A DNA stretch of 64,000 bases from Sipunculus nudus (taxonomy: Eukaryota > Annelida > Sipuncula > Golfingiida > Sipunculidae): NCBI GenBank assembly GCA_026874595.1, contig CM049320.1:51782714-51846713 (forward strand), read 5' to 3'. A program made the position numbers and the translations under genes. Numbering within the stretch: position 1 is the stretch's first letter; each line of letters begins with the position of its first letter. The notes beneath the pieces are model-generated. The model saw only the letters and a program-made list of their open reading frames with translations. It had not been told where the DNA came from and made no database searches. Positions 11,274 through 24,675 of this stretch are shown piece by piece.

Positions 11274-12714
11274 CAACATAAATCACCTGTGGTATACCGT
11301 ACAAAAAATGGCGTAATTAGGCCACACAATATATAAAAGTTGTTGTTTGGAGTCGCCGCCTGCGTTTTTTCGTGGATCATTTTTTTTTCATATGTTGACA
11401 GGGTCCACGGTAATATTGCCAATATATGCACAATTCCATTTTTTAAAGAGAAAGTAACATATCATGACAAGCCTGCAAAAAAATACACGTATTGAGTCTT
11501 GAACGATAATTAAAAAAAAAGAATAAAATCAGCTGGGTAGCATCTTATTTTTTTCGGAGTCTATGAAACGATATGAACAATTTTTGGTGCGGTCTCATTG
11601 GAAGACATCTTGTTTGACACGTTACTCCCATTCAGTGCATACCATTCTTCATCTGCATGGCCTGTCTTAAGTTTGCCTTACATGACTGAAAATGAATAAC
11701 GCAGGTATAACTAATTACTTTAAACGTGCTTGGAATGCCGACTTTTTTTTTACAGAGAAAAGAGAGCTTTTAAACTTGCAGGCCTTTGCGCGTGTGCACA
11801 GTTCTGTTCTAGTGGTCTGTGTTTTTGTTAAGATATAAAAGGCCTATACAAAATAAGGATCTTTCAGCCAACGAAACTAAAGGTAAGAAAAATATTTATA
11901 TTTTAGAGTTTCTATAGGGTTTACTTAAATATGATAGTGATTCAGGGTTTCCCAAGCGAAAGATAATGTAAATATATATAGGCCTGAAATGGCGATTAAT
12001 TTAATTATTAATGGTTAATAAAAAGAGTAGACATTTATTTCGTATGTTATGATTAAATAATATTTAACAAGCTCGAATTTGAACGATCATTTTTATTATT
12101 GGCAGATAATTTAACAGATTTGTTATAATTTATAATCAAAATATTTGGCTTGTTTGGAGCATACAGGATATGTTATTTCATGTCTTCTGAATTTCGACTT
12201 TCCTTACATTCAAGGGGTGTGATTTTCGTGATATTTTCGTTTACTCGACTGTCGACCGCGAAAAAAAAGTTGTTTGCAATCGAGCTATTAATGCAAGGTC
12301 CAACCCCTTCCGGCCCCATTAAAAGCTGAGAGATAAAAAGGAATGTGCGATATAATATACGACTTTTAAATAAAGCTAAGGTTAAAAATACAGTGTTGTG
12401 ATGTTGTTGCCCGTCTAAACCACGCGCTCGAGTACACACACTCAAGGCTCACAATAATAACAGAGACCAGCATGTAAGACAAACGTATTTTACAGCGTTT
12501 CCCCGAGGTATCCATCTAATACACAAGGCATCTACTTCAAAACAAAAATTCGAGATTTGCTGGAAATTATGGGACGCCCAGGAAAATATACCTGTTATTT
12601 TCATGCTTTTTCCCTTATCATTTGACATTTTTAATAAAACATACCAAAAAAATTAAAATAAAAAAAAAGCCCGCATTGATTCATGGAAAAGATAGCCTGA
12701 GAAACAAACATGAG
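11274..12714. other. AT-rich intergenic sequence
   Basis: Nothing recognised. Several poly-A or poly-T runs of 8-12 bases and an open frame at 12173-12445 (-) without recognisable motifs. Confidence 0.6.
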
Positions 12715-14735
12715 GTGTAGATGTTGGACCATGTCTGCGGATCTGGCCCATCTGCCGATGGGCTTGGCCCATATGAGGATCGGTTATTGGGCTGCCCATC
12801 TGCAGATGGGCTTGGCCCAATAACCGATTTTATTTTTTGTTAGTTTTACATTATTTTTTTATTATCTTGAAAACTTTTGTATTCAGACAAATATTTCTCA
12901 GAACTTAAATGGATTTGCCTGCTCTTGGGGTGTCCAAAACACTTGTTATTTCCTCTGAAGCCACGCTCGGAGAAGAGGTCAGCAAGTATTTACGGGTAGT
13001 CCCTGTTGATAGTCTGTTTTACGTCTCCAAGAATATCCGCGAGAGGGAGGTGGACCATGCAGGATATCGAAAGACCTTTGCCCATGTTAGTGCTTCATTT
13101 ATCATGTAAGGTGTATCCGATATAGAGTTGGTGAATTGGTCATACCTAAATGCGTTTACCCTTAAGTGTTATTATATTGTTAGTGACAACCAAGTTAACC
13201 AGAAAGCACTCACAGAGCACATGCCTCCGCCACCGCCTGTGTACATACCAATGAAAGTACACTCTGTTATATGACATGAAATAGTATATGGCCTTTAAAA
13301 AAAAGGTACAACCCTATCAAAATAGTGTGCCATTTAAACCACCGAATTATCATAATTTATTCAATTTATATAATATAGATTTATTTTACATATATGTTTA
13401 TTGTCCCGAATCCAAACAGGGTCTATAAATAAGTTTAGAATAGTTCCTAGTAAGCTGATCTAAAATTTTATTCGATAACAGACCGAAATTATTAATATGC
13501 AAGTATTAACTACGAATTTTGGTAGTTTTATCGTATAAATTTTATCTCTTCATTATTTATCTTCTGAGTATAAAGTATAATTATATTTATCCAAAATGGT
13601 TTATATGGAGTCTTGTCACAATTTAAATTTTATATTTATATTTATATTTTATATATTAAAACATATTTATATGTTAAACATCGTAATGATTGCTGATTTC
13701 ATAGATCTATATATTTATCAGTTATATATTAAAAATAAAATAAACTTTACTATGTTACTGTGAAAGATATGTAAAATATAACCGTATCGTTTTGTTTAAA
13801 TTTATTTTGTGGCGTTTTTGCCCTGGCCCTTGCAAAGACACTACTCTCCGGCAATGACCCCTGCAGCCAAAACTACATTTAACTTCGGCATCATCTCTGT
13901 GATAACCTGAAAAAAGGAGTACTGTCCGACTTCCCTGCTGCTCTCATCACCAGGACGCCAACAATCCTCTACGAATGCTAAGTAGAGAGCTTATCAATAA
14001 GACACTTCTCCAAAAAAACTGTATCAAGATGTGTTATTGTGGTGAAAGTGCATGATTGTGATTGACTCTGAGATCAAATGACTCATGAGAGAGTGTTTGC
14101 TACATATATGACACTATTCTATTGTCAAAATGTATGTGGTAACCTTGATATATATGTGGGTATTGAAATGAATATGAGAAACTGATTTGTACCACATATA
14201 ATTTCTCTTTAGTAAATTGTATGTACCGTGGAAGTCGCATCTATGTGGTAATGTAAATGAGATTTTTTCGCAACAGCTGCAATTACTCTTTGGTAAAAAG
14301 TGAACCTCATTAAACTCTTAACAGCACACGAATGCAATGTAGACTAATTAAGAATCGTGTGTAAAAAGTTATTTAATAGGGCATTGTAACACTGCATGCA
14401 CATCTATGTAGTTTTCTATGCACATCTATGTAATTTTGATGATAAAATTATTGATGAAAGGTTGTGATAGTGATTTATGTTTCAATTAACACATTTAAGT
14501 TATAAGAAGTGTTTGTCTGAGTACAAAAGTCATCAAGATAATAAAATAATAACGTATTACTAACAAAAACTAAAATTGGTTATTGGGCCAAGCCCATCTG
14601 CAGATGGGCCAGAAAGTGCATGGTATTAAATCCGTTATTGGGCTGCTCATCTGCAGATGGGCAGCCCAATAACGGATCCTTATATCGGCCAAGCCCATGG
14701 GCAGATGGGCCAGATCCGCAAACGGGCTCCAACAT
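12715..14735. mobile_element. DNA element with about 120-170 bp terminal inverted repeats made of palindromic sub-repeats
   Basis: The left end (12718-12870) and the reverse complement of the right end (14550-14735) match: both begin ATGTTGGA, continue TGCGGATCTGGCCCATCTGC, then a GGTTATTGGGC/CCATCTGCAGATGGGC palindrome, then ATAACC and a T-rich stretch ending TTATTATCTTGA. The right arm carries one extra palindrome unit. The interior of about 1.7 kb is AT-rich; a 66-codon frame at 12909-13109 starting MDLPALGVSK is the only notable open frame and is not recognised. It looks like a non-autonomous DNA transposon or foldback element. No target duplication could be fixed. Confidence 0.7.
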
Positions 14736-15390
14736 ATGCATTACAAAACCTTAACAATAAGCAAAGTGTTTGGTAGTTCATTAGCTCCGCTAAATCAGGC
14801 ATTGACACCTCTTGCCCCTTCACCTCTTGACTGGTGACCTATGAACTGACCCGAGCGCCCTTTCCAGGTGTGCCGAATTACCATGAGCGCTCGCTCAACC
14901 AGAACAGTAAAAACAAACGAGTGATCGCACCCATGTGTATTAATGGGCAACTTTGTGTAGGGAAATTTTTGACGCGTCACAAATGTTAATATAAGGTACA
15001 AATCAGTCGGTAGCGACTATTAATCTGATCAAAGATATATATACCAAGTCAACCTTTAGACCAAGTAGACCTTTAAGGCAGAAGAAAGTAAAGTAAAACA
15101 TAGAATGAGAGAAAATACATCAGTATGAATAGCAATGAAGTAAAAAAAAATTGAACCTATATAATGATCCTTTATCCCCTCCGAACAGTGTTGGACCATA
15201 TTGATACACATGTATGAGAACAAATAACTGTAATGTCGGACGCCATACGATGTACACTTACTGTTGGTTTATATCAGTTCGGTCTCAATTGATAGAACTA
15301 GACGACAGTAGCTTAACGCTAGGAATATATCCATTTATGTAGTAGTTATTATCCCAATGAGTTTTTTTTTTTATTTATTCTCCACAGACA
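14736..15390. other. Upstream region of METTL24-like gene A
   Basis: This is the only DNA between the inverted-repeat element and the first coding exon. A TATATATA-containing stretch near 15035 was seen but no promoter could be assigned. The bases just before the ATG (TTATTCTCCACAG) look like a splice acceptor, so a non-coding first exon further upstream is possible. Confidence 0.4.
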
Positions 15391-18300
15391 ATGCAATCGT
15401 TTGGAATCAGACTTGGCCAAAAAGGACAGGTTGTTGTCTTAATCATAACTTTAGGCATCTGTTTATTTTCCACCTTGGAATATTTGCGGAGAAGCAGCCA
15501 AAATGAGAAGGTAAGCTTAACTTATTGTTGTTTTACTTGAGATACAGCAAAACCGTTAGTTGCAGAGGACATTTTTGTGATATTTCCTATTATAAGAGAA
15601 TGTCTCATTTAATAATTTATAATTAATAAATAAACGAAAGAAAAAAAAAACTTTAAAAAACTTCATTGATGAGAAACCTTTTAATAAAATTATTCCAAAC
15701 GTATTCTGCATTATTGTTTCAGGGAGTGGTATCAAGTCATAGTTCAAAGAAACTCTTTAGCAAGAAGTCAAGTCGAGGAGTAAAAAAAATATTTCCACAC
15801 AGTCCTACGAAACTGCTTGTCGGAGATGAGATGACGGAGGAACATATACTGGACGGACTTTATCTGTGGGTCGAGCGATCGATTATTTGACTACAATAAT
15901 GTTATCAATGATACATTACCCCCATAATGATATTTTAAACGGGCCAAAGTTAATATGGAAAATTATATTTCGTACACATAATTTTTCATGTACATTCACA
16001 AGATTCATAAATATATTTAAATAATTAAAAAGTAGAGTTTACGCTTTGTGAGTGAATTTCCAATTAACTCACCAGCAAAATGCGTAAACATCAAGTCTTC
16101 TTCTACTTTTCAGTTTGTACTTGTGTTTCTCCATCGTACAGCTTTTTACTCATTTGCGTCTAGGCGCATTCTCAGGAATACATGCTGAGTGCATTTTTAA
16201 AAATGTTCGCGTAAATTTTAATAAAAAACGAGGACCTATTAGGAGATCAGAGTGAATATCTTTATATTAACATAATTTGAACTAAATTGACTAAAGAATA
16301 GCGCAATTATATGCTTCTTTATTTCTTGTATGTCAGATATCTCTCCAGACCAACGTTTCTTTGTGAGGTTATTAAAAGGATGGGTCACGTGGGTAATGGT
16401 GGCTGGGAGGTCTGCCTCGACAAGGAAATTATTCCTCGCAGAAATTTCTGTCTTGTTTACTCTTTCGGGTAAGTTCAATTAAACAGTTCGTTGTAAAACT
16501 TTAGTCCATTATTTCGAATATTTCGTTTAACCAAATATGTGAATTGGTTTGTTGCCCACAGTTTTACAAATAATAATTAGGGGATAATATAGAAACAGAC
16601 CAACTACTAAAACGGTGCGACTTATTAACGTTATATTCTAGTAACTTTCAGATGTTCCTAACATATAAATCGCTTATATTTATGGTTACAAACGAGACGT
16701 CTTTTTTAGATTCGCACCAGCCATGAATAGTGAAAAACAACACAACGTGTTGACAGATCAGCGGTAATAGTTAAATAACTTCAATGCTATCCAAATTATT
16801 TTATCCACTTAACTGTAAATTTTTGAATAACTTCAATGGTATCGCAATTATTATTTTTGTACCTATACCTGTGCATTTCAAACCTGAAAACAAACCAAAG
16901 AAATTTTGGATCCGTGGCATTGACGACAGTTGAAGAGTTTCGTTCTTGCTGGCCTTAATTTTTTTTTTAAATGTCAGAATAACATGGACTACTAATGGAA
17001 ATGGAAAATAAATGGTTGAGTTAAATACCACCGTTTTAATGCCTTTTTATCACCGATCACCCGGCCTCCACCAAACTTCTCACTCGTTTATAAGTTATAC
17101 ACAGCTGTGGGCACAGCCTTCCTAATATGCTAACAGCGCCTACGTTCTGTGTTCGGCCCGACCCTAAAATACCTCAAAGCTGAGGTTCGAACTCAAGATC
17201 TCCCGTCTTTGGCTATTGTGACTAACTGTCATAACTAACTCAGGGGTCATATACCGCTGTAACTATGCGCAGACCCTGTTCATTGTCCCTTTCGCCCAAA
17301 ACATGCGGCTTTTGCCTAGAAAATAGAATCCAAAGGTCACAAAATAATCGTTAACAAATGTCACACTAATTAAATATTTCCAGTTTTGACCTGTTAATGG
17401 GCAAATATATTATCTATAAATTTTTCTTTTCTTATTGATGGAATAAGTTATATAGGCTTAATTCTTGTGAAGGGTATATTAATCTCGGTTAAATCTCGGC
17501 TTTCCATGGAATAAACAATACGTTACATCAGAAAAAAAATCTGACGGTATACCTGATTAGTATCACTTAAAATATTTTCAGTTTGTTACTGAACCCTCGG
17601 TTTACTGCGTTTCTTTTGAATTACAGAATAATTTTGAGTCCAACTCCGTCAGATGCCACATGGTTAAGCTTTACAATGACATATACATTATACAGTTTAA
17701 AGTGAAAGTTACATACTTTCTGGCCATTGGAATGTTTTAGAAAATGTACCTTAATTATAGACAATTAATTTATATTACAGGATAAATTTTGATTTTTCAT
17801 TTGATGACGCAATCGTCAAAGATTTCAAGTGTGAGGTGCACTCATTTGACCCAAGGTGAGACTATATTATCGGTTAGTGTTTCTAATTGTTCACACATTT
17901 ACATTTTCTTAAAAGGGTTTCGTTGGGGTTCCGTAAAACTTAAACCACTCCGCATGCAAAAACCTTGTAATACAGGACGCTTTGTTCACATTGAAAAGGT
18001 TACTTTCATACTTTTATTTTCACTAGCAAACTCACAAACAGAAGTGACTGAAATCAGAAGAAGCTAGATTATAAACGTTGCATCCGATGTCGGGTAGGGA
18101 AAGGGTATGGCCGCCCGAGGCATCCCCTAGGATTCAGTTATAATTTTCTTACTGCAAGTATTTTCATAAAGTCCACCCCCCCCCCCCCCCCGTTACGAGG
18201 GGAGGCTTATTCGGGTTGACGAGTTTACATTTATATTAATATTTGAGTCAACATTTTGTGGATCGAGTTTGTAAGGTCTCCCAGAGGGCAAAACTATCGA

Positions 18301-19135
18301 TTACAGTTTTGTTTTCCATGCCCGTGTTATGATTAGATGTCCAATATGGCTAATATGAAAAACAAAACTGGCCTTTGGACAAGAAGCTAGTCATATGTGA
18401 CAGATTTGCAGCTAATATTTATGTTTGACCTAATTTCCAAGTTCGCAGGTGCCATAGCGGATTCTCCATTATCGCTCAGGATAACTTCAAGTAATTGCTC
18501 AGCGACTGCAAATGTAAAGATTTTTTTTTTGCATTAGTTATTAGTGCCCACTGTCATTTGTTTATAAAGAGAACGATCACGAAAGTGGTAAACAAACTGA
18601 ATATTGGTTGTTTAATTTCAACATATTAACTTTAAATGGAAGACAGGTGTCTCATTTTCTGCTGAATATTCGTATCCTTTTCTCGATCCCAGCATGGGCC
18701 GCGACGACCACAAACACTCTGACCTGGTTTGGTTTCATAATATCGGTTTGGCAGGCGCTGACAGGGTGGAGAAGAACGGATGGAATATGAAGACTCTGTC
18801 AACTATAAAGAAAATGCTTGATCATGAAAGCGTAGATACCTTTGTTGGATTTCACCAACAGATAAAATAAATAATAAATACAACTTTTTTTACACTATAT
18901 TAAAAGTGGTATTCAGATTGCTTGCAAATTTTGTAAATACATTTACGGAAACAGGTAGATAGCTCTCTAAACTGCCTGCTAATATAGCCTTTCCACCTAT
19001 CCTTTTCTATTTATTTTTGGTGAGGCAAACTTGACATACACAGTTTATATGTGGAATACATAACAAAGAAAGTAATAGAATATAGAAAATGAGTAATTTT
19101 TGCCAGTTTAGGAAAATTTTTTTTTCACTTCAGGC

Positions 19136-19196
<61 letters not shown>

Positions 19197-19562
19197 GATG
19201 CATTTCACACATTAACTTAAATGGAGCGGACATGACTAAAATGATTCTATCGTATACCCACACAATATGTTGTTTTCTTTGTTCAGCGTATCATCGACAT
19301 TTTCAAGATGGACATCGAAGAATGGGAGTATGAAGTCATTCCAAATATTATCCAGTCTGGACAATTCAACAGAATTCGTCAGTTCTGTTTAGAGTTACAT
19401 TTCTACCAAGGAGAAACACCAAAGCGCTTTAAGGACGCTTTCAAGGCGGCGAAGTTGCTAGAGGCCACTGGTTTACTTTTGTTTCACTCACATTTTAACC
19501 CAAGGTGTAGCAAAGTTTACCCTTGTGGAGAGTTATGCTATGTCAATGCTGCATTCCTATAG
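15391..19562 (+). CDS. METTL24-like membrane-anchored methyltransferase, copy A (complete, 6 exons)
   Basis: Six exons join without a frame break into 290 codons: 15391-15510, 15723-15865, 16349-16468, 17781-17855, 18693-18831 and 19287-19562 (stop TAG). All introns are GT-AG. Exon 1 has a short N-terminus and a hydrophobic segment (about residues 13-31, VVVLIITLGICLF), a type II signal anchor. Exon 3 gives RMGHVGNGGWEVCLD and CLVYSFG, exon 4 DFSFDD and EVHSFDPS, exon 5 HKHSDLVWFHNIGLAG, and exon 6 FKMDIEEWEYEVIP, LLLFHSHFNPRC and CYVNAAF. These are the motif series of METTL24-type (FkbM-related) methyltransferase domains: the FDPS region and KMDIE segment line the SAM pocket. The protein is thus probably a Golgi/ER lumenal or secreted-pathway SAM-dependent methyltransferase; its substrate is unknown. 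Intron 1 is only 212 bp, against 7.5-8 kb in copies B and C. Confidence 0.85.
17150..17290 (-). repeat. tRNA-derived SINE-like fragment in intron 3 of gene A
   Basis: On the minus strand the words AATAGCCAAAGACGGGAGAT and GAGTTCGAACCTC occur with the spacing of a tRNA 3' half, including a near-perfect RNA polymerase III B box. An A-box-like TAGTTATGACAG lies about 45 bases upstream. No cloverleaf closes, so it is called SINE-like rather than tRNA. Confidence 0.4.
18173..18192. repeat. Poly-C run
   Basis: About 19 consecutive C in intron 4 of gene A. Confidence 0.9.
19140..19196. repeat. (TA)n microsatellite in intron 5 of gene A
   Basis: A pure TA run. Genes B and C have a TA run followed by a GA run in the corresponding intron. 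Confidence 0.9.
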
Positions 19563-19769
19563 GACCATTCGCGTTAACAGTTGAATGTTATATTTGCTAT
19601 CCTCATTCATGTTATGTTTTACGTTAGTTCTCACATTTACCACGTTAGTGACAACAAACACCTCTCCCTGCAGATAGAAAAATTAATACATGAATGATGT
19701 TGCCCGGTAAACGACACACATTATTAGGTTAGCTGCTGTGTTTGGTCTTTCTGTCTCAATATATTTATA

Positions 19770-19847
<78 letters not shown>
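19770..19847. repeat. (TA)n(GA)n compound microsatellite
   Basis: TA repeats pass directly into about 18 GA repeats, 200 bp past the stop codon of gene A. Confidence 0.95.
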
Positions 19848-19848
<1 letters not shown>

Positions 19849-20054
19849 ATGTTTGCCATATTTCTTTGATATTATGTAAGTTTTTTATCGCTTATCATAT
19901 AGATGGCAGCAAATATCTTTTATATATTATATATATTGATGGTAAAGAAAATAGCTGATACTAAGTTTGATTTGTTAAAAAGTGCAACGAGGAAGACTGA
20001 GCTTCAAATAATTTGCATATTGTAAGTTTGCTTTGTGCAAAAAGTCTTATTTAC

Positions 20055-20320
20055 CAGGTGGTAATTGATTGATTAATTCAGTGCTTGAGTACTTATCTTT
20101 GGTAGACATTCCTGATAAAATCTTTTTCCCATAGCTGTCCATTGTATTGGACTGGACAGTCAAGCGGCAACTTGCTCAGCTGTGTGAGATCTCGTATCTG
20201 AAGCGTGATTAGATGAAAGAACTAAAACTAAAAGTAAATAAATACCAATCTATAAAGACGTGAGACTTGACAAATAAATTGAAGACCGCAAATTAGATAA
20301 CATACATTCTTAAACTGATA
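20055..20320 (-). repeat. Inverted copy of the METTL24-like downstream flank
   Basis: The reverse complement matches 23565-23840 and 52140-52400, sharing words such as GATACGAGATCTCACACA, TTCATC and GACGGTCTT with about 15-20% difference by eye. It lies downstream of gene A as its matches lie downstream of genes B and C, so gene A belongs to an inverted cassette. Confidence 0.7.
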
Positions 20321-20639
20321 ATTAATGAAAGTGTTTCATCATCAACGAAAGTGTGTCACCATGAACGAATGTGTGTCATCCAGAATAAAAATGTGTAACG
20401 AAATAGTTAAACTGACTTGAAATAAACCATATTGCATAAATGAATAAAGGTCAACATTACTCTTGACGGGCGCGAGGCTGTTCACATCGGTTCCCTTTAC
20501 ATCAAGGCTTTAATGACGGTAGCTGCTGGAAGGGTAACACTATCTACAACTACGCTAATACACTAGACACACCCAAACCAACCTTGCGTTCCCAACAAAG
20601 GCAGCATATATATTTTTGAAACAATAACCAGCTGGACTG

Positions 20640-21240
20640 ATGAAGCAATCATGACTGTGTGCAAAATATGTTAACCAACAGAATTACGGTTAGATGTGAC
20701 CTCTAGGGCCCTTGATTTATGTTCGCATAATTTATTGTTCCTGGTCATACAGAGCAACTTGACAATCGGTCAAGGTCCCAGCACAAAATTAAGTCTCTTC
20801 ACTAAGATATGAATGGGAAGATATTGATACTGATTATGATTGCTGGATTGCATGAATCCGAAGTAGCTGATATAAATACAAGAATAAACACTAAGAAAAA
20901 ATGAGACGTACAGATATAAAAAAGAGCTCTTGCTTTCATATGATGTATGAACGTATATATCAATATGATGTGTTTGCCAATACGAAGACCATCTTCAAAC
21001 AAGTGAAAAACTAAATCTTGTTGAGGTACCGGTAGAAATTTATGTTGCACATACCTAATATCAACGAGCGGTATTACTTGGAGGCCGGTCCGATTTCACA
21101 CTTAATGTAACCCGTGTGTATTTTAGATTGTTGAACTTCCTTGGACTTCGAACGATGGTGTATGCACACGCGTGGGTATACAAGTGGTACGGGCCATTGT
21201 TAACTTCAAAGGGCGCAAGGACAATGCTGGACTCAGGATA
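20640..21240 (-). repeat. Inverted copy of the sulfotransferase spacer repeat
   Basis: The reverse complement contains TATACCCACGCGTGTGC, CCTCAACAAGATTTAG, TCTTCGTATTGGCAAA, ATCAGCTACTTCGG and GACCAGGAACAATAAATTAT in the same order as the spacer units at 39.2, 45.4 and 48.9 kb. The 82-codon minus-strand frame inside it is taken as chance. Confidence 0.7.
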
Positions 21241-21353
21241 CTTTTGTTACTTTAGATTGACTAAGTGACCATGTGTGTGCATTGTATATTTAAAATTTTA
21301 GTTGATAATGTTTTTGCAAATGTAAATTTAAATTCAAGATTTTTGCAGTTTTA

Positions 21354-21418
<65 letters not shown>

Positions 21419-22882
21419 GAAGTCAAGCATTGTATGCCGAGGAGACCTCCGTAGTCGGCTCTCCTTTCATCGAAGCCAGCGATAGAGATCAAACTGTTTC
21501 AAACAGCAACAGTGCGAATATTATTATTATGCATAATATATTGGATCAGGCCTAAGTCCTGATTAGATATGTATTTTAACTTTTCTCTTATCATTATGAG
21601 ATGCATTTTTTTTATTTTCTTCCTCCTCATATAATAATTTGACATTTTAATTATATTTCGCGGTATATTCAGAACCCTTCTACCTGGCAAATCATCAGTA
21701 AATGATCGTGAATAAATAACTGTCTATGAGTTCATGCTAGAAATGTTCGCTGCTCGTGACTTCTATAACAATACGATAAAACATGTTTTTGAAGTACAAT
21801 GCCAAACATTAGGCAGGGGAAGCTGATACCCTTTAAGTTCTGTGCAAGATATCTTAAAATGTGTATGTCATGCTGGAAGTACAATTTAGTTTTGTATTTA
21901 TGTTATGTTAATTGATTATTTGTTATTTCATTAAAACAAGAAGAAATAACGTTTTCAGAAATTAAGGCCTCAGGTAGAAAGTTCCAATTATAAAAATCAG
22001 TATTCTATTTTAGAATACAAAGGATCCATAACCATACTTGTGCATTTACAGTAAAAAATAAAACAATAATACACTGTGACACTTGCTCATATCTCTATGA
22101 AAATGGATCAAACTAATGTATCATTGTGCCATAATTTGTTGCTATAAATATAAATTGTTGTCCGGAGTAAAAAGGCTTTTCTTTAATCCACAAATATACA
22201 GCAAAACTTTCCCTTTCGATTGCTTATCTATAACCAAAGCTTGTAAAACAAAAGCATGATTTATCGTCCTATATTCTTTTTTGTATCCTGCTTGTGCTAC
22301 CGATAGGATATTTTGTCTCTCCACATATCCAATCAACCTGTCTTTAGGACTTTAGCGAATATTTAAATCAAAACATTTAATAAAGAAATACCTTTTTATT
22401 TTCAGGCTGATTTACTGAAACTTTATCGTATATCGACAACATTACAGCTCTACGCGAATCATCTGGAAATATCCCAGACTGAAAACAATGTTCATTTATG
22501 TAACTAATAAAGGTAGCAAGTAAAACAGACTGCTTATGTCTATGGAGCTCACACTCATATTTTTCATTATAGATTATTTCTATTTATATCTTTTGAATCC
22601 ACCTCTTATGTCATCTATAGTCTCCCTTCTGCATTAGCTTATAAGATTGTTAAAGTAGAAATAGCACTGATTTTGTTCTATGTTGTATATTTTTAGGTAT
22701 TTTATAATTTCAAACATATTTTCCGAATGTCACCGATACTTCTATTATGTAAGTTTTCCTTAAAGGTGTTTACCTTTTAATTTTCCTGTTTTTGTCCCCA
22801 GCTCCTCGGATGCGGGAGACACTGTTTTAGGTTTGTCTCTCTGTCCTTCTGTCTATCTTTTATTTAAAATGTGTATTCTTCA
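21241..22882. other. AT-rich intergenic sequence
   Basis: It has one (TA)n microsatellite at 21358-21416 and no recognisable gene. The open frames at 21499-21690 and 22142-22336 (-) have no family motif. Confidence 0.6.
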
Positions 22883-23272
22883 GCTTTCGACAAGAGGAAA
22901 TGAACTTGTCCAATACAGCCTCACCGGCGTGGAACGCTGGATTAACGGCATGAGACACTGGATACACACGAATACTGCTTAATTGTAGATTCCGAAACAT
23001 TATGTGTCATCTAATACATATTATACACAATTATTAACACATGTTACCGAAGGAATTTTACCGGAGAAAGCCCAAAATCAGCCACATAGTTCCAAATCCA
23101 AAAGACTTAGCAGTGTCTTATTACTGACTCCATAAGATTATTACCACTTTTGGGACCTTGAAAGGGAACATGGGATGTATTGTTTATGCTTTTATGTGAT
23201 GGGAGGTATTCTTTGGGAGTATTTTTGATCATTTGAGCACGGTTTCGGGTTTGACTGTGATTGACACTATAC
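22883..23272 (+). pseudogene. Sulfotransferase pseudogene 1, heavily truncated
   Basis: It begins after a CTTCAG acceptor-like site with a remnant of exon 1 (WINGMRHWIH, matching WIDGIRYWIN of pseudogene 3), then a stop. It jumps to the middle of exon 2, where LPKEFYRRKPKI and AVSYY are recognisable, then passes through two stops and ends at GGTTTGACTGTGATTGAC, the same 3' end as pseudogene 3. The PAPS-binding PKSG loop, the first part of exon 2 and about 340 bases of the C-terminal half are deleted. Its closeness to the 3' end of METTL24-like gene B (tail to tail) mirrors the arrangement of pseudogene 3 and gene C. Confidence 0.72.
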
Positions 23273-24003
23273 ACTGTGCACAGGTCTTCACCAGTACAAA
23301 CAATAATTGTTTCAAATATATAGTTGGATGGGTAAATGATTGTATAGATGTGTCAAGTGTAGTAGCGTAGGTAGTGTATTCTCTTTTCAGCAGCTGCCGG
23401 TATCTAGCTTTAGTGAAAGGGAAACCAAATAAAAAGCCTCGCGCCTGCCACGAGTAATGTTTACCTAAATTCATGCACATAATACGTTTACTAGGAGGTC
23501 AATTAAACTATTTTGCTACGCACTTTTATGTATGATTAAACATATTCTTTACACCTTCATTCATAATCAGTTTAAGAACGCATGTTTAATAATTGACGGT
23601 CTTTATTTTATTTGACAAGTCATTATTATATATAAGTGAGTTTTTGTTTGCTCTGGGTATAAGCTCTTTCATCCAGTCACATTTCAGATACGAGATCTCA
23701 CACAGACAAGCTTGTTGCCGCTTTACTCTCGTGTCCGGTACACTATCCAGCTATATGACAAATATTGAATTAGGATTGTCTACAATCGATAAATATTCCG
23801 GCACTCAAACAATCAAACACTTTACACCTGATGAGGACGACTGGGCTCCCAATATTCGTTTCCACCTTTTGGGAAAAAGTATCATTAGCAACTTCCTTTA
23901 CCGTCATATATATTTATATGTGGAAAGATATTCTCTGCCATACACATGGTAAGTGATACGTAACTAACATAAGATCAATGAAATATGGCAAACATTTTTC
24001 TGA

Positions 24004-24006
<3 letters not shown>

Positions 24007-24049
<43 letters not shown>

Positions 24050-24086
24050 TATATATATATATATATATATATATAGATATATATAG
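24007..24086. repeat. (TA)n microsatellite, interrupted
   Basis: TA repeats with GATA interruptions, shorter (about 25 bp) at the matching site 52586-52610 in copy C. Confidence 0.9.
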
Positions 24087-24256
24087 TCATAGAGAAAAAT
24101 GACAAACAGTAGCTATCCTTATAATTATCCCTATAATTTCCTTGCCTTAAGGGAGAGGTGTTTGCAGTCATCTACGTAGTACTTTTGATAACTAAATTAA
24201 AGCAAAAAATAAATTAATATTGTAAATATAAGATGCAACTATCAACGCCAACGGTC

Positions 24257-24615
24257 CTATATGAATGCAGCATTGCCATAGCATAACTCTGCACAAGGAA
24301 ATTTTTTTCTACATCTGGGGTTTAAATGTGAGTGGAATAAAAGTAGACCAGAGTCCTCTAGCGACTTTGCCAACTTGAAAGCGTCCTTTAAGCGCTTTGG
24401 TGTTTCCCCTTGGCGGAAGTGTAACTCCAAACAGAACTGACGTATTCTGTTGAATTGTTTAGACTGGATCATATTTGGTATGACTTCATACTCCCATTGT
24501 TCGATGTCCATCTTGAAAATGTCGATGATACGCTGAACAAAGAATATAATAATTTGAAAAGATAAACATACCTTTATACTTAATTTAAGATAAACTGTGT
24601 TATGCATCCGAGATG

Positions 24616-24675
<60 letters not shown>

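Noticed and set aside
12718-12835. Palindromic repeats considered as a CRISPR-like or riboswitch-like array
   Set aside because: Only a few copies with no regular spacers, in a eukaryotic genome, and they match an inverted set at 14.6 kb, so a transposon arm explains them.
17150-17290. A tRNA gene on the minus strand
   Set aside because: The B box is good, but no acceptor stem or anticodon arm could be paired; a SINE fragment is more likely.
23593-23952. A 119-codon frame also present at 52164-52442
   Set aside because: The two copies diverge without keeping the frame end or codon pattern, there are no motifs, and it lies in the shared intergenic flank of the cassettes.
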